A stretch of DNA of 64,000 nt from an uncultured Actinomycetes bacterium (GCA_937927875.1 CALEYV010000037.1:62001-126000); one strand, 5' to 3'. Numbered from the stretch's first letter, positions 38,439-49,018 are shown. A program made the numbers and translations. The notes: generated from the sequence alone by a model not told the origin.

Positions 38439-39721
38439 GCCACCCCGCGCACCCGCGGCTGCCCGACGAGCGTCTCGAGCGCCAGACCGACGAGGGCGAC
38501 CAGATGCTGACGGCCAGCCGGCGGGCCGTCGTCGCCGACGGCATCTGGGCCGACGGCGACGACACGATGATCGTGAACATGGGGCCCCAGCACCCGTCGA
38601 CCCACGGGGTGCTGCGAATCATGGTCGAGCTCGACGGCGAGACGATCGTGGAGTCGAAGCCGATCGTCGGGTACCTCCACACCGGCATGGAGAAGACGGG
38701 CGAGGAGCTCACGTACGTGCAGGGCGGCACCAACGTGACCCGGATGGACTACCTCTCCCCGCTGTCGAACGAGCTCGTGTACTCGATGGCGGTCGAGCGG
38801 CTCCTCGACCTCGAGCTCCCGCCCCGGGCGGTGTGGATGCGGATGATGCTCGTCGAGCTCAACCGCATCGCGTCCCACCTCCTGTTCCAGGCCACCAACG
38901 GGCTCGACCTCGCCGCGACTTCGATGATGATCTACGGCTGGCGGGAGCGGGAGCTCACGCTGCGCTTCCTCGAGCGGGTCACCGGCCTGCGCATGAACAA
39001 CAACTTCATCCGCCCGGGCGGGCTGGCCGCCGACCTGCCCGACGGCTGGCGCGCCGACCTCGACGAGCTCTGCGCCACCATCGAGCGGGGCGTGCGCGAC
39101 TACGCCGACCTGCTGGCCGAGAACCCGATCTGGATGGAGCGGCTCGTCGACGTGGGCCGGATCTCGACCGCCGACGCGATCTCGCTCGGGATCACCGGGC
39201 CGATCCTGCGCGCCACCGGGTTCGCGTGGGACCTGCGCAAGGCCCAGCCGTACCTCGCGTACGACCAAGTGGACTTCGACGTCGTCTGCGGCGAGCACGG
39301 GGACTGCTACGACCGGTACCTCGTCCGGCTCCACGAGATCCTCGAATCGGTGAAGATCGTCCGCCAGTGCGCCGAGCGCATGCCGGCCGGCGACTACCGG
39401 GTCCAGGACCGCAAGGTCACCCCGCCCCCCCGGGCTCGCATCGACGAGTCGATGGAGGCGCTCATCCACCACTTCAAGCTGTTCACCGAGGGGTTCCGGG
39501 TGCCGCCCGGTGAGACGTACGTGTCGATCGAGTCCCCCCGCGGTGAGATCGGCTGCTACCTCGTCGCCGACGGGACCGGGAAGCCGGCCCGGCTCCACAT
39601 TCGCGGGCCGTCCCTCTACAACCTGCAGTCGCTCGGCACCATGGCGAAGGGCGCGCTGGTCGCCGACGCGGTGGCGATCGTCTCCAGCATCGACCCCATC
39701 ATCGGCGAGGTCGACCGCTGA
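38435..39721 (+). CDS. nuoD: Complex I subunit D (first operon)
   Basis: A 428-residue 49-kDa subunit, forming the quinone-binding cavity with NuoB. NMGPQHPSTHGVLRIMVELDGE carries the quinone-contacting His loop; MEKTGEELTYVQGGTNVTRMDYLS, NRIASHLLF and LGTMAKGALVADAVAIVSSIDPIIGEVDR (ending in the family-typical G(E/D)VDR) complete the picture. About 40 extra residues precede the conserved start. ATGA overlap with nuoC. Confidence 0.96.
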   Translation: MSHPAHPRLPDERLERQTDEGDQMLTASRRAVVADGIWADGDDTMIVNMGPQHPSTHGVLRIMVELDGETIVESKPIVGYLHTGMEKTGEELTYVQGGTNVTRMDYLSPLSNELVYSMAVERLLDLELPPRAVWMRMMLVELNRIASHLLFQATNGLDLAATSMMIYGWRERELTLRFLERVTGLRMNNNFIRPGGLAADLPDGWRADLDELCATIERGVRDYADLLAENPIWMERLVDVGRISTADAISLGITGPILRATGFAWDLRKAQPYLAYDQVDFDVVCGEHGDCYDRYLVRLHEILESVKIVRQCAERMPAGDYRVQDRKVTPPPRARIDESMEALIHHFKLFTEGFRVPPGETYVSIESPRGEIGCYLVADGTGKPARLHIRGPSLYNLQSLGTMAKGALVADAVAIVSSIDPIIGEVDR

Positions 39722-40221
39722 TGGGACTCACCGACGCCGACCGGGGCCGGGCCCAGGAGATCATCGCCCGCTACCCGCACCCGAAGTCGGCGCTGCTGCC
39801 GCTGCTGCACCTGGCCCAGGACCGCGACGGTTGGGTGACCCCGGACGCCATGGTCGAGATCGCGGCGCTCCTCGACCTCACCCCCGCGCTCGTGCTCGGC
39901 GTCTGCTCCTTCTACTCGATGCTGAAGCGAGAGCCGGTCGGGCGGCTCGTGGTCTCGGTGTGCACCAACGTCTCGTGCATGGTGAACGGGGGCAGCGACC
40001 TCTTCGAGGAGCTCCGGGCCCGCTACGCCGCCGACCCCGACGTGCTCGTGGAGGAGGTCGAGTGCATCGCGCACTGCGACCGGGCGCCCGCGTTCCAGAT
40101 CAACTACGACTTCCACGGCCCCGCCGACGCCGACGGGGCGGCCGGCGTCATCGGGCAGTACCAGCGCGGCGACCTCGTGGCGCGCACGATCTCCGGCACC
40201 TCGCCGGCCGCGGTGCCGTGA
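39721..40221 (+). CDS. nuoE: Complex I subunit E (first operon)
   Basis: A 166-residue thioredoxin-like [2Fe-2S] subunit (N1a). Ligands are in VCTNVSC and ECIAHCDRAP, the usual C-x4-C and C-x3-C arrangement. An N-terminal helical part (LPLLHLAQDRDGWVTPDAMVEIA) is typical. Belongs to the NADH-oxidising module. Start overlaps the nuoD stop by one base. No copy exists in the second operon. Confidence 0.95.
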   Translation: MGLTDADRGRAQEIIARYPHPKSALLPLLHLAQDRDGWVTPDAMVEIAALLDLTPALVLGVCSFYSMLKREPVGRLVVSVCTNVSCMVNGGSDLFEELRARYAADPDVLVEEVECIAHCDRAPAFQINYDFHGPADADGAAGVIGQYQRGDLVARTISGTSPAAVP

Positions 40222-41561
40222 TGGCCGACGCCGACGGGGCACACGAGACGCGCATCGTCACCGAGTTCCTCCGGGCCCGGCCCGACGACTCGTGGACGAT
40301 GGAGGCGGCCCGGACCCACAACCGGGCCTACCAGTCGCTCGAGCAGGCGTTCGCGATGGGCCGGCCCGCCATCGTCGAGGCCGTCACCGCCTCGGTGCTG
40401 CGCGGCAAGGGCGGCGCCGGGTTCGGCACCGGGCAGAAGTGGTCGTTCCTGCCGAAGGACTCCTTCCCGCGTTACCTCTGCGTCAACGGCGACGAGGGCG
40501 AGCCCTGCACGTTCAAGGACCACATGCTCATCGAGCGGGACCCGCACCAGCTGCTCGAGGGCATCATCATCTCCGCCTACGCGGTCGAGACCGAGCTCGC
40601 CTTCGTGTACGTCCGCGGCGAGTTCGCGCTCGGCGCGGAGCGGATCGGACAGGCGATCCGTGACGCGTACGCCCAGGGCTACCTCGGCAAGAACATCCTC
40701 GGCTCCGGCTTCAACCTCGACGTCGTCCTCCACCGGGGCGCCGGGTGCTACATCGCCGGTGACGAGACCGGCCTCCTCTCGAGCCTCGAGGGCGAGCGGG
40801 CCATGCCGCGCATCAAGCCGCCGTTCCCGGCCGCGCAGGGCGTCTATGCGGCACCGACCATCGTCAACAACGTCGAGACGATCTCGACCGTGCCGCACAT
40901 CGTGCGGCGGGGCGCCGACTGGTACAACTCGATGGGCGGCGGGAAGTCGACCGGCACCCGGATCTTCTCGGTGTCTGGTCACGTCGAGCGGCCCGGCAAC
41001 TACGAGGTCGAGCTCCACAACACGACCTTCCGCGACCTGATCTTCGGGCTCGCGGGCGGCGTGCGGGACGGGCGGTCCGTGAAGTTCTTCGTGCCGGGTG
41101 GCGCGTCGTCGCCCTGGCTCGTGCCCGAGCACCTCGACGCGCCGCTCGACATGGACTACGTCCAGGGCGAGCTGAAGTCGATGCTCGGCTCCGGCGCGGT
41201 GATGGTCTTCGACGAGACCACCGACCCGCTGCTCATCGCCTGGCGGCTGGCCAAGTTCTTCGCCCACGAGTCGTGCGGGAAGTGCACGCCGTGCCGGGAG
41301 GGCTCGGGCTGGATCGAGAAGGTCCTCTACCGCATGTCGCACGGGCAGGGCCGGCCCGAGGATCTCGACCTGCTGCTGTCGTTCGGCAACAACATCGTCC
41401 CCGGCCTCAACGCCCCGTTCGCGCAGACGACCATCTGCGCGCTCGGGCCGAGCACGATGAGCCCGGTCGTGAGCCTCGACCGGTGGTTCCGCGACGAGAT
41501 CACCGAGCGCATGCGCCGCGACGAGGAGCGACGCGACACGCTCGACGTGGTGCCGGCATGA
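40221..41561 (+). CDS. nuoF: Complex I subunit F, NADH-binding (first operon)
   Basis: A 446-residue flavoprotein that oxidises NADH with FMN and holds cluster N3. LRGKGGAGFGTGQKWSF is the NADH/FMN glycine-rich loop, NGDEGEPCTFKDH binds FMN, and ESCGKCTPCREG plus a later Cys (TICALGP) bind the [4Fe-4S] cluster. ATG overlaps the nuoE stop by one base. Only copy in the window. Confidence 0.96.
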   Translation: MADADGAHETRIVTEFLRARPDDSWTMEAARTHNRAYQSLEQAFAMGRPAIVEAVTASVLRGKGGAGFGTGQKWSFLPKDSFPRYLCVNGDEGEPCTFKDHMLIERDPHQLLEGIIISAYAVETELAFVYVRGEFALGAERIGQAIRDAYAQGYLGKNILGSGFNLDVVLHRGAGCYIAGDETGLLSSLEGERAMPRIKPPFPAAQGVYAAPTIVNNVETISTVPHIVRRGADWYNSMGGGKSTGTRIFSVSGHVERPGNYEVELHNTTFRDLIFGLAGGVRDGRSVKFFVPGGASSPWLVPEHLDAPLDMDYVQGELKSMLGSGAVMVFDETTDPLLIAWRLAKFFAHESCGKCTPCREGSGWIEKVLYRMSHGQGRPEDLDLLLSFGNNIVPGLNAPFAQTTICALGPSTMSPVVSLDRWFRDEITERMRRDEERRDTLDVVPA

Positions 41562-44218
41562 CCGCCAACGCGGTCCCGATGTCGCAGTGGCCGTCCCAGC
41601 ACGAGTACACGCTGCCCGTCGCGCCCGGCCCCGACGAGGTCACGGTGACGATCGACGGCCGCCCGGTGCCGGTCCGGCGCGGCGAGCTGCTCATCAAGGC
41701 CGCCGAGGACCACGGCACCTATATCCCCCGCTTCTGCTGGCACGAGCGGCTGAAGCCGGTCGGCATGTGCCGCATGTGCCTGGTCGAGATCGAGGGGATG
41801 CGGGGCCTGCAGATCTCCTGCGCCACCCCGGTCGCGGACGGGATGGTGGTGCACACCACCAGCGACGCGGTGAGGACGGCCCAGGACGGCGTCCTCGAGT
41901 TCCTGCTCGTCAACCACCCGCTCGACTGCCCGGTGTGCGACCGGGGCGGCGAGTGCCCGCTGCAGGACCAGACCCTCGCCTTCGGGCCCGGCGAGTCCCG
42001 CTTCATCGAGGAGAAGCGGCACTTCGACAAGCCGATCCCGATCAGCGACCTCGTGATGCTCGACCGGGAGCGCTGCATCCAGTGCGGGCGGTGCACCCGC
42101 TTCGCGGCCGAGGTCGCCGGCGACCCGCTCATCGACTTCGGAGGCCGGGGCGGCGACACCGAGGTCATCGTCTACCCGGAGGAGCCGTTCCGCTCCTACT
42201 TCTCCGGCAACACGGTGCAGATCTGCCCCGTCGGCGCGCTCACCGCCCGCCCGTACCGGTTCCGGGCCCGGCCGTGGGACCTCGAGGCGACCGAGACCTC
42301 CTGCACGGCGTGCGCGGTCGGCTGCCGGGGATCGCTCGAATCGACCTCGAACCGGCTGGTGCGACTGCTCGGCGTCGACCTCGAGCCGGTCAACCAGGGC
42401 TGGCTGTGCGACAAGGGCCGCTACGGCCTCGAGTGGGTGCACACCGACGCCCGCCTCGCGGCGCCGCTGGTGCGGACCACCGGCGAGCTCGTCGAGACGA
42501 CCTGGGCCGACGCGCTCGACCAGGCCGCCGCCGCGATCCGCCACGCCGTCGACGTGCGCGGCCCGGACGCGGTCGCGGTGCTCGGCGGCGCCGACGGCAC
42601 CAACGAGGCCGCGTACGTGTGGGCCCGCTTCGCCAAGGGCGTCCTCGGCACCGACCACGTCGACGCCCAGCTCAGCGACGGGCTGCCGGCCCGGGTCGTG
42701 CTCGGCATGCCCCGCGCCACCATCCCCGACCTCGACCGGGCCCGCGCCATCGTGCTCGTCGGCTCCGACCTGAAAGAGGAGCTCCCCGTCCTCTACCTGC
42801 GGGCCCGCATGGCCGCGGTCGACCTCGGGGTGCCGCTCGTCGACGTCGCCGCGCGCGACCACGGCCTCACGCCGTACGCGACCGGCGTGTTCCGCCACCC
42901 GCCCGGCGAGCCCGGCGCCGCCGTCATCGCGGTGCGCGACGCGCTCGCCGGCCACGCCCGGTCCGGCCCCGGGGAGGCGGTCGCCGCCGCCGTCGGCGAC
43001 CGCGACGGCCCGGTGGTCGTGATCCTCGGCCGGGCCTCGATCGCCGAACCGGCCGCGCCCACCGTGCACGCCGCCGCGACGCTGGCCGACGTCCCCGGCG
43101 CGCGCTTCCTCTTCGGGCTGCGACGCGGCAACGTCCACGGCGCGCTCGACCTCGGGCTCACGCCCGGCTTCCTGCCCGGCCGGGTGACGCTCGACGCCGG
43201 GCGTGAGCACTACGAGCAGGCGTGGGGCAAGGCCCCGGCGACCGCGGGCCGCGACGCGACCGGCATCCTGCAAGCCGCCGCCGACGGCCAGATCGACACG
43301 CTGGTGCTGCTGGCCTGCGACCCGCTCGCCGATTTCCCGGACCGGACGCTGGCCCAGGCCGCGCTCGACAAGGTCGACCAGATCATCGCCGTCTCGCCGT
43401 TCCTCGACGGGTCGGCGGAGCTGGCCAGCGTGGTGCTCCCGCCCGCGGTGTGGGGCGAGGAAGCCGGCAGCACCACCAACCTCGAGGGACGGGTGCTGCG
43501 GCTGGGCCGGCGCGTGACGCCCGAGGGCTCCACCCTCGAGTCGTGGCGCATCCCGGCCGAGCTGGCGGCCCGCTTCGGCGTCGACTTCGACCTCGAGCGC
43601 GTCGCCGAGGTGCAGGACGAGATCGCCCGGGTCGCGCCGGCGTTCGCCGGCGTCGATTCGACGCTGTTGCGTCGCGCGCGCGACGGCGTCGTGCTGCCGC
43701 TCGCCGACCACGCAGCCGAGCTCGTCTTCGCCGCCCGCGAGCGAGGCGGGCGGCCGTCGTGGGAGCCGATCCCGCCTGTCCCCGAGGCGACCGACGACGA
43801 CGGCGCGCCCGAGTCGGCGCACGAGGCGCCCCCGTCGCCGGCGATCCCGCTTCACCAGTGGGACGGCCGCGGCGAGGCGCCGGCTGCGACACCGACCGAC
43901 GCGTACGCTCTGCGCCTCGTGGCCGGCCCCGCGCTGTACGGCGCTGACGCGGTGGTGGCCGCCAGCCCGGCCCTCGCGCTGCTGATGCGGGGCGCCGCGC
44001 TCGGCGTCAGCGCCCGGGACCGGGACCGGCTCGGCGTCGCCGACGGCACCCGGGTCCGCGTCACCTCGACCCGCGGGACCGTCGAGCTGCCGGTGCAGAC
44101 CGACGACCGGGTGGCGTTCGGCACCGCGTTCATCGTCAGCAACGTCGCCGGGCCCGGCGCGCAGGACCTGATCGACATCGAGCAACCGGTGACCGACCTC
44201 AGGGTGGAGACCATCTGA
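41558..44218 (+). CDS. nuoG: Complex I subunit G (first operon), with N7 site
   Basis: An 886-residue iron-sulfur subunit of the NADH module. Visible sites: the [2Fe-2S] set FCWHERLKPVGMCRMC with ISC; HPLDCPVCDRGGECPLQD; CIQCGRCTRF with ICPVGALT; and CTACAVGC followed after 27 residues by a Cys in GWLCDKGRYG, which is the C-x2-C-x3-C-x27-C pattern of the extra N7 cluster. The rest is a molybdopterin-oxidoreductase-like domain without evident Mo ligands, ending in an aspartate decarboxylase-like fold. ATGA overlap with nuoF. Confidence 0.95.
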   Translation: MTANAVPMSQWPSQHEYTLPVAPGPDEVTVTIDGRPVPVRRGELLIKAAEDHGTYIPRFCWHERLKPVGMCRMCLVEIEGMRGLQISCATPVADGMVVHTTSDAVRTAQDGVLEFLLVNHPLDCPVCDRGGECPLQDQTLAFGPGESRFIEEKRHFDKPIPISDLVMLDRERCIQCGRCTRFAAEVAGDPLIDFGGRGGDTEVIVYPEEPFRSYFSGNTVQICPVGALTARPYRFRARPWDLEATETSCTACAVGCRGSLESTSNRLVRLLGVDLEPVNQGWLCDKGRYGLEWVHTDARLAAPLVRTTGELVETTWADALDQAAAAIRHAVDVRGPDAVAVLGGADGTNEAAYVWARFAKGVLGTDHVDAQLSDGLPARVVLGMPRATIPDLDRARAIVLVGSDLKEELPVLYLRARMAAVDLGVPLVDVAARDHGLTPYATGVFRHPPGEPGAAVIAVRDALAGHARSGPGEAVAAAVGDRDGPVVVILGRASIAEPAAPTVHAAATLADVPGARFLFGLRRGNVHGALDLGLTPGFLPGRVTLDAGREHYEQAWGKAPATAGRDATGILQAAADGQIDTLVLLACDPLADFPDRTLAQAALDKVDQIIAVSPFLDGSAELASVVLPPAVWGEEAGSTTNLEGRVLRLGRRVTPEGSTLESWRIPAELAARFGVDFDLERVAEVQDEIARVAPAFAGVDSTLLRRARDGVVLPLADHAAELVFAARERGGRPSWEPIPPVPEATDDDGAPESAHEAPPSPAIPLHQWDGRGEAPAATPTDAYALRLVAGPALYGADAVVAASPALALLMRGAALGVSARDRDRLGVADGTRVRVTSTRGTVELPVQTDDRVAFGTAFIVSNVAGPGAQDLIDIEQPVTDLRVETI

Positions 44219-45420
44219 TGGCGGTCTTCGCCGGCGGCGACCCGCTCTTCGACCACGGCATCGACCTCACCGTCGTCGTCATGCTCATCGTGAAGACGTT
44301 CGTGGTGTTCGGGCTGCTGCTGGTGTCGGTCCTCCTCTACATCTGGTTCATGCGCAAGGTCATCGCCGACATGCAGAACCGGATCGGGCCCGACAAGGCG
44401 GGGCCGTTCGGGATGCTCCAGACCCTCGCCGACGGCGTGAAGCTCTTCTTCAAGGAGCGCACGACGCCGATCGCCGCCGACCGGCCCGTCTACCTCCTGG
44501 CCCCGTTCGTGTCCGCGCTCGCCGCCTTCCTCGCCTTCGCCATCGTGCCCTTCGGCGGGGCGGTCCGGATCGGCAGCCACGCCACGTTCCTCCAGCTGGC
44601 CGACCCGCCGGTCGGGATCCTCTGGCTGCTGGCCATGTCGGGCCTCGGCGTGTACGGCGTCATGCTGGCCGGCTGGTCGTCGGGCTCGAAGTACCCGCTG
44701 CTCGGCTCGGTGCGCGCCTCCGCCCAGGTGCTGAGCTACGAGGCCGCGGTCGGCCTCTCGGTCGTCGGCGTCCTGGTGCTCACCAACACGCTCTCGACCC
44801 GCGGCATCGTCGGCCAGCAGGCGTGGCACAGCTGGGACTCGTTCGTGAGCCAGTGGCTCTGGCTGCCCGCGATCGGCGCCTTCATCATCTTCCTGATCGC
44901 GGCGACGGCGGAGACGAACCACCCGCCGTTCGACTTCTCCGAGGCCGAGGAGGAGCTCGCGGGCGGGTACCACATCGAGTACTCCGGCATCCGGTTCGCG
45001 ATCTTCTACCTGGCCGAGTTCATGAACGTCATCACGATGTCGGCGATCGCGGTGACGCTGTTCCTCGGCGGTCCCTCCGGCCCGTGGCTCACCCTCGTGG
45101 CGCACCACGGCTGGGTGAACGTGTGGATCGTCCCCGTGTTCTGGTTCCTGCTCAAGCTCTGGGCGGTGCTGTACGGCACGGTCTGGATCCGGGCGTCGCT
45201 GCCCCGCCTTCGCTACGACCTGCTCATGAACCTGGGCTGGAAGGTGCTCATCGAGGCCGCCTTCCTCTGGGCGATGGTCACCGGCGTCATCGTCGTCGCA
45301 CGCGACCGGGGCTGGAACGTCTACCTCACCGCCTTCGCGGCCGGCGCGGCCGCGCTCCTCGTGTACGGGTTCCTCATGGCGTGCGTGCCGCGCGCCGGCG
45401 AGCTCGAGGAGATCCGCTGA
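44218..45420 (+). CDS. nuoH: Complex I subunit H (first operon)
   Basis: A 400-residue membrane subunit at the junction of both arms. MQNRIGPDKAGPFGMLQTLADGVKLFFKE and ETNHPPFDFSEAEEELAGGYHIEYSG are the quinone-channel loops with conserved acidic residues. About eight to nine helices. Start overlaps the nuoG stop by one base. Confidence 0.96.
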   Translation: MAVFAGGDPLFDHGIDLTVVVMLIVKTFVVFGLLLVSVLLYIWFMRKVIADMQNRIGPDKAGPFGMLQTLADGVKLFFKERTTPIAADRPVYLLAPFVSALAAFLAFAIVPFGGAVRIGSHATFLQLADPPVGILWLLAMSGLGVYGVMLAGWSSGSKYPLLGSVRASAQVLSYEAAVGLSVVGVLVLTNTLSTRGIVGQQAWHSWDSFVSQWLWLPAIGAFIIFLIAATAETNHPPFDFSEAEEELAGGYHIEYSGIRFAIFYLAEFMNVITMSAIAVTLFLGGPSGPWLTLVAHHGWVNVWIVPVFWFLLKLWAVLYGTVWIRASLPRLRYDLLMNLGWKVLIEAAFLWAMVTGVIVVARDRGWNVYLTAFAAGAAALLVYGFLMACVPRAGELEEIR

Positions 45421-46049
45421 TGGGGCGCCTGTCCGGCTTCCGGGTGACCCTCACCCAGGTGTTCAAGCCCAAGATCACCGAGGACTTCCCGAAGGAGAAG
45501 CGCCCGAAGCCGCTGCGCTTCCACGGCCGGCACGTCCTCAACCGGTACGAGGACGGGATGGAGAAGTGCATCGGCTGCGAGCTGTGCGCCGGCGTCTGCC
45601 CGGCCCGTTGCATCTACGTCCGCGGCGCCGACAACCCGCCCGACGCGCCGGTGTCACCGGGCGAGCGGTACGGGTTCGTCTACGAGATCAACTACCTCCG
45701 CTGCATCCACTGCGACCTGTGCGTCGAGGCCTGCCCGACCGAGGCGATCACCGAGACGAACCTGTTCGAGTACTCGTTCCACACCCGCCGGGAGGCCATC
45801 TACACCCGGGAGGAGCTGCTGGTCGGCGACGACGGCCGGGCCAAGCGCCAGCCGTGGGAGCTGTGGCTCGGCGGTGAGGACGACGAGACCAGCGCGTGGA
45901 TGCGCGCCACGTCACCGTCGGGCAACGCCGAGTACGAGGGCCGGGTCGCCTGGTCGGGCGAGCTCGGCTTCGGCGTCCGCCCGCCCGAGCGGGGCCAGCT
46001 CGACGAGATGCCGGCCCTCCCCGCCGGCGACGACGGACCGGGCTCGTGA
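45420..46049 (+). CDS. nuoI: Complex I subunit I (first operon)
   Basis: A 209-residue 2x[4Fe-4S] subunit (N6a, N6b). Motifs are [15 protein letters not shown] at about 50-64 and [12 protein letters not shown] near 95-106. The C-terminal 60 residues are a polar extension. Wires electrons between the NADH module and NuoB. Start overlaps nuoH stop by one base. Confidence 0.95.
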   Translation: MGRLSGFRVTLTQVFKPKITEDFPKEKRPKPLRFHGRHVLNRYEDGMEKCIGCELCAGVCPARCIYVRGADNPPDAPVSPGERYGFVYEINYLRCIHCDLCVEACPTEAITETNLFEYSFHTRREAIYTREELLVGDDGRAKRQPWELWLGGEDDETSAWMRATSPSGNAEYEGRVAWSGELGFGVRPPERGQLDEMPALPAGDDGPGS

Positions 46050-46615
46050 CCGTCGTCCTCTTCTTCCTCTTCGCCGCCCTCACCATCGGCGGCGCGCTCG
46101 GCGTCGTGCTGGCCCGCAACCCGGTGCACTGCGCGCTCTTCCTCGTGCTCACGCTCGTGAGCGTGGCGGTCCTGTTCCTGCTCCAGGACGCGCAGCTCGT
46201 GGCCGCGGTGCAGATCATCGTCTACGCGGGCGCGATCGTCGTCCTGTTCCTCTTCGTGATCATGCTGCTCGGCGTCGACCGGCCCGACACCCTCGAGGAG
46301 CCCCTCCGGTTCCAGCGTCCCGTCGCGTTCTCGCTCGGCGCGATCGTCCTCGCCGAGGTGCTGTTCCTCGCCGGGCAACGCTGGGCCACCGGCGCCCACA
46401 CCGCCCGCGGGGTCGGGATCAAGGGCGGACCGTTCGGCAGCAACATCGAGCGGGTCGCCCGGGTCCTCTTCACCACCTTCCTGTGGCCGTTCCAGATCAC
46501 CGCCGCCCTGCTCGTCATCGCGGTCGTCGGCAGCGTGGTGCTGGCCCGGCGCAGCGGCGAGCGGCCCGAGCCGCTGCCGATCGACGGCGCGCCGGCCGAG
46601 GAGGACGCGCGGTGA
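46046..46615 (+). CDS. nuoJ: Complex I subunit J (first operon)
   Basis: A 189-residue membrane subunit with five helices. [51 protein letters not shown] is the conserved core, including the helix-3 region with the pi-bulge. GTG overlaps the nuoI stop by four bases. Confidence 0.94.
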   Translation: MTVVLFFLFAALTIGGALGVVLARNPVHCALFLVLTLVSVAVLFLLQDAQLVAAVQIIVYAGAIVVLFLFVIMLLGVDRPDTLEEPLRFQRPVAFSLGAIVLAEVLFLAGQRWATGAHTARGVGIKGGPFGSNIERVARVLFTTFLWPFQITAALLVIAVVGSVVLARRSGERPEPLPIDGAPAEEDAR

Positions 46616-46929
46616 TCGCCGCCTTCCACGTCACGCCCACCTTCTACCTGGTGCTGGCGGCGGCCCTGTTCAGCATCGGCGCCATCGGCCTCCTCGTCCG
46701 GCGCAACGTCCTCGTGATGTTCATGTGCATCGAGCTGATGCTGAACGCGGTCAACCTCACGTTCGTCGCCTTCGCGAAGGCGCTGAACGACATCGGCGGC
46801 CAGGTCCTCGTCTTCTTCACCCTGGTGGTGGCGGCGGCCGAGGTCGCGGTCGGCCTCGCCATCATCGTGGCCATCTTCCGCCGCCGCCGGGAGGCCACCG
46901 CCGACGACCTGCGGGTCCTCGAGGGCTGA
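46612..46929 (+). CDS. nuoK: Complex I subunit K (first operon)
   Basis: A 105-residue three-helix subunit. The two proton-path glutamates are visible, in [12 protein letters not shown] and [16 protein letters not shown] overlap with nuoJ. Confidence 0.95.
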   Translation: MIAAFHVTPTFYLVLAAALFSIGAIGLLVRRNVLVMFMCIELMLNAVNLTFVAFAKALNDIGGQVLVFFTLVVAAAEVAVGLAIIVAIFRRRREATADDLRVLEG

Positions 46930-46948
46930 GCGTGCGACGGAGGCGGTG

Positions 46949-49018
46949 ATGAGCGCCAACGACCTCCTCGGCCTGGCGGGAATCGTCCCGCTGCTGCCGC
47001 TCGTCGGCGCGGTCGTGCTGATGCTCGGCGGCCGCCGCATCGGCCAGCCGCGCGCGGGCTGGCTCGCGACCGGCCTCATGGTCGTCGCGTTCGCGTGGTC
47101 GGTTGTGCTGCTGGCGGCGCTGCTGAGCCTGCCGCCCGACGCCCGAAGCCACGCCAGCGTCATCTTCACCTGGTTGCCGGCCGACCAGCTGCGCGTCAAC
47201 GTCGGGTTCCTCGCCGACCCGCTCTCGGTGACGTGGTGCCTGCTCGTCACCGGCGTCGGATCGCTCATCCACCTCTATGCGATCGGCTACATGCGCGGCG
47301 ACCCGAACTTCCCCCGCTTCTTCGCCTACTTCAACCTGTTCGCGGGGTCGATGCTCGTCCTCGTCCTCGCCAACAACTACCTCTTCACCTTCCTCGGGTG
47401 GGAGGGGGTCGGGCTGTGCTCGTACCTGCTGATCTCGTACTGGTTCGAGCGCAACACCGCCGCCCTCGGCGGCAAGAAGGCGTTCATCTACAACCGGGTC
47501 GGCGATTTCGGGTTCATGCTCGCCATGTTCCTGCTCATCGCGAAGTTCGGCACCCTCGACTACGGCGCCACCGGGCACGCGGCCGCCCACGCCTCGGGCA
47601 GCGTCACGACCGCGGTGGCGCTGCTGTTGTTCCTCGGCTGCGTCGGCAAGAGCGCCCAGATCCCGCTGTTCCCGTGGCTCACCGACGCCATGGAGGGCCC
47701 GACCCCGGTGTCCGCCCTCATCCACGCCGCCACCATGGTGACGGCCGGGGTGTTCCTCGTCTGCCGGGCCCACCCCTTCTTCGACGCCAGCCCGGCCGCC
47801 TCCACGGTGGTGGCGTGGATCGGCGCCAGCACCGCCCTGCTCGCCGGGACGATGGCGGTGCTGCAGCCCGACATCAAGCGGGTCCTCGCCTACTCGACGA
47901 TCAGCCAGCTCGGCTACATGTTCCTCGCCCTCGGCGCCCACGCCTACACGGCCGCGATCTTCCTCGTGCTCGCGCACGCCTTCTACAAGGGCTGCCTCTT
48001 CCTCGGCGCCGGATCCGTCATCCACGGCAACGACGAGAACCAGGACATGCGGACGATGGGCCGGCTGCGAGCGCTCCTGCCGATCACCAGCGCCGGCATG
48101 ATCGTCGCCTGGCTGGCGATCGCGGGCGTCCCGCCCTTCGCCGGCTTCTGGGCGAAGGACGCCGTCCTCGAGGGCGCCTACCTCAACCACGACTACGGCG
48201 TCTGGGTCCTCGGCGTCCTCGCCACCGTCATGACCGGCCTCTACATGACCCGGCTCGTCTTCCTCACCTTCTTCGGCAACGAGCGGTTCGGGGCGGCGCC
48301 GGCGACGGCGGCGGCCGGGACCGAGCCCGCCGCGACCGAGGCTGCGGTCGGTGCCACCGAGCCCGGCGTCGAGGCCGAGCTCGGGTACGACCCCGACTAC
48401 TTCCCCACCGTCGTCTACGGGGAGCCGCCCCGGGCGCCGCGCCTGCACGGGCACGAGCCGCACGAGAGCCCGTGGCTGATGACGGTGCCGATCGCGCTGC
48501 TCGCCGCGCTCGCGGTCGTCGGCGGGCTCCTGAACGTCCCGCTCAAGGGCTGGACCTGGCTCGACCAGTGGCTGGCCCCAGTGTTCCGCGACGTCGTCCA
48601 GCCGTCCGCCGAGTCGTTCCGCGGCGCCGCCGCGCTGAGCGCGGTGGCGTTCGGGCTCGGCGCCCTCGGCATCCTCGCCGCCTACCTCGCCTACCGGCGC
48701 GGGCTGCCCGACCCGGCCGTCGACCCGCTCGGCGAGCGCCTCGGCCCCGCGGCCCCCGTCCTCGGCCACGCCTACTACTACGACGACACGATCTCGGACG
48801 CGGTCGACGGGCCGGTGCGGGCCGGCGCCGACTTCCTCGACCGCGACGTCGACCAGGCGGTCATCGACGGCGCCGTGAACGGCACGGCCCGGGTCGTGCG
48901 CGACGCCGCGGTCGGGCTCCGCCACGTCCAGAGCGGGTTCGTGCGGCGCTACGCGGTCGGGATCGCGCTCGGCACCGCCGCCGTCCTCCTCTTCCTCCTC
49001 GCCTACGCGGGCCGCTGA
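46949..49018 (+). CDS. nuoL: Complex I subunit L, antiporter-like (first operon)
   Basis: A 689-residue Mrp-antiporter-like proton channel subunit with about 16 helices and the long lateral helix at the C-terminal end. FTFLGWEGVGLCSYLLISYWF and KSAQIPLFPWLTDAMEGPTPVSALIHAATMVTAG carry the channel Glu and Lys. A charged insert of about 60 residues lies near 450-510. ATG 46949 is preferred to the adjacent GTG 46946 because GGAGG lies five bases upstream of it. Confidence 0.95.
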   Translation: MSANDLLGLAGIVPLLPLVGAVVLMLGGRRIGQPRAGWLATGLMVVAFAWSVVLLAALLSLPPDARSHASVIFTWLPADQLRVNVGFLADPLSVTWCLLVTGVGSLIHLYAIGYMRGDPNFPRFFAYFNLFAGSMLVLVLANNYLFTFLGWEGVGLCSYLLISYWFERNTAALGGKKAFIYNRVGDFGFMLAMFLLIAKFGTLDYGATGHAAAHASGSVTTAVALLLFLGCVGKSAQIPLFPWLTDAMEGPTPVSALIHAATMVTAGVFLVCRAHPFFDASPAASTVVAWIGASTALLAGTMAVLQPDIKRVLAYSTISQLGYMFLALGAHAYTAAIFLVLAHAFYKGCLFLGAGSVIHGNDENQDMRTMGRLRALLPITSAGMIVAWLAIAGVPPFAGFWAKDAVLEGAYLNHDYGVWVLGVLATVMTGLYMTRLVFLTFFGNERFGAAPATAAAGTEPAATEAAVGATEPGVEAELGYDPDYFPTVVYGEPPRAPRLHGHEPHESPWLMTVPIALLAALAVVGGLLNVPLKGWTWLDQWLAPVFRDVVQPSAESFRGAAALSAVAFGLGALGILAAYLAYRRGLPDPAVDPLGERLGPAAPVLGHAYYYDDTISDAVDGPVRAGADFLDRDVDQAVIDGAVNGTARVVRDAAVGLRHVQSGFVRRYAVGIALGTAAVLLFLLAYAGR

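Noticed and set aside
41327..44185. Long open frame on the minus strand opposite nuoG (and similar ones at 2473-4335, 46862-48925, 60363-62618)
   Set aside because: They are products of high GC codon bias opposite well-identified genes, are rich in Arg/Gly/Pro/His, and match no family.
46946..46948. GTG 46946 as the nuoL start
   Set aside because: The GGAGG ribosome-binding site is only two bases from it but five from ATG 46949.
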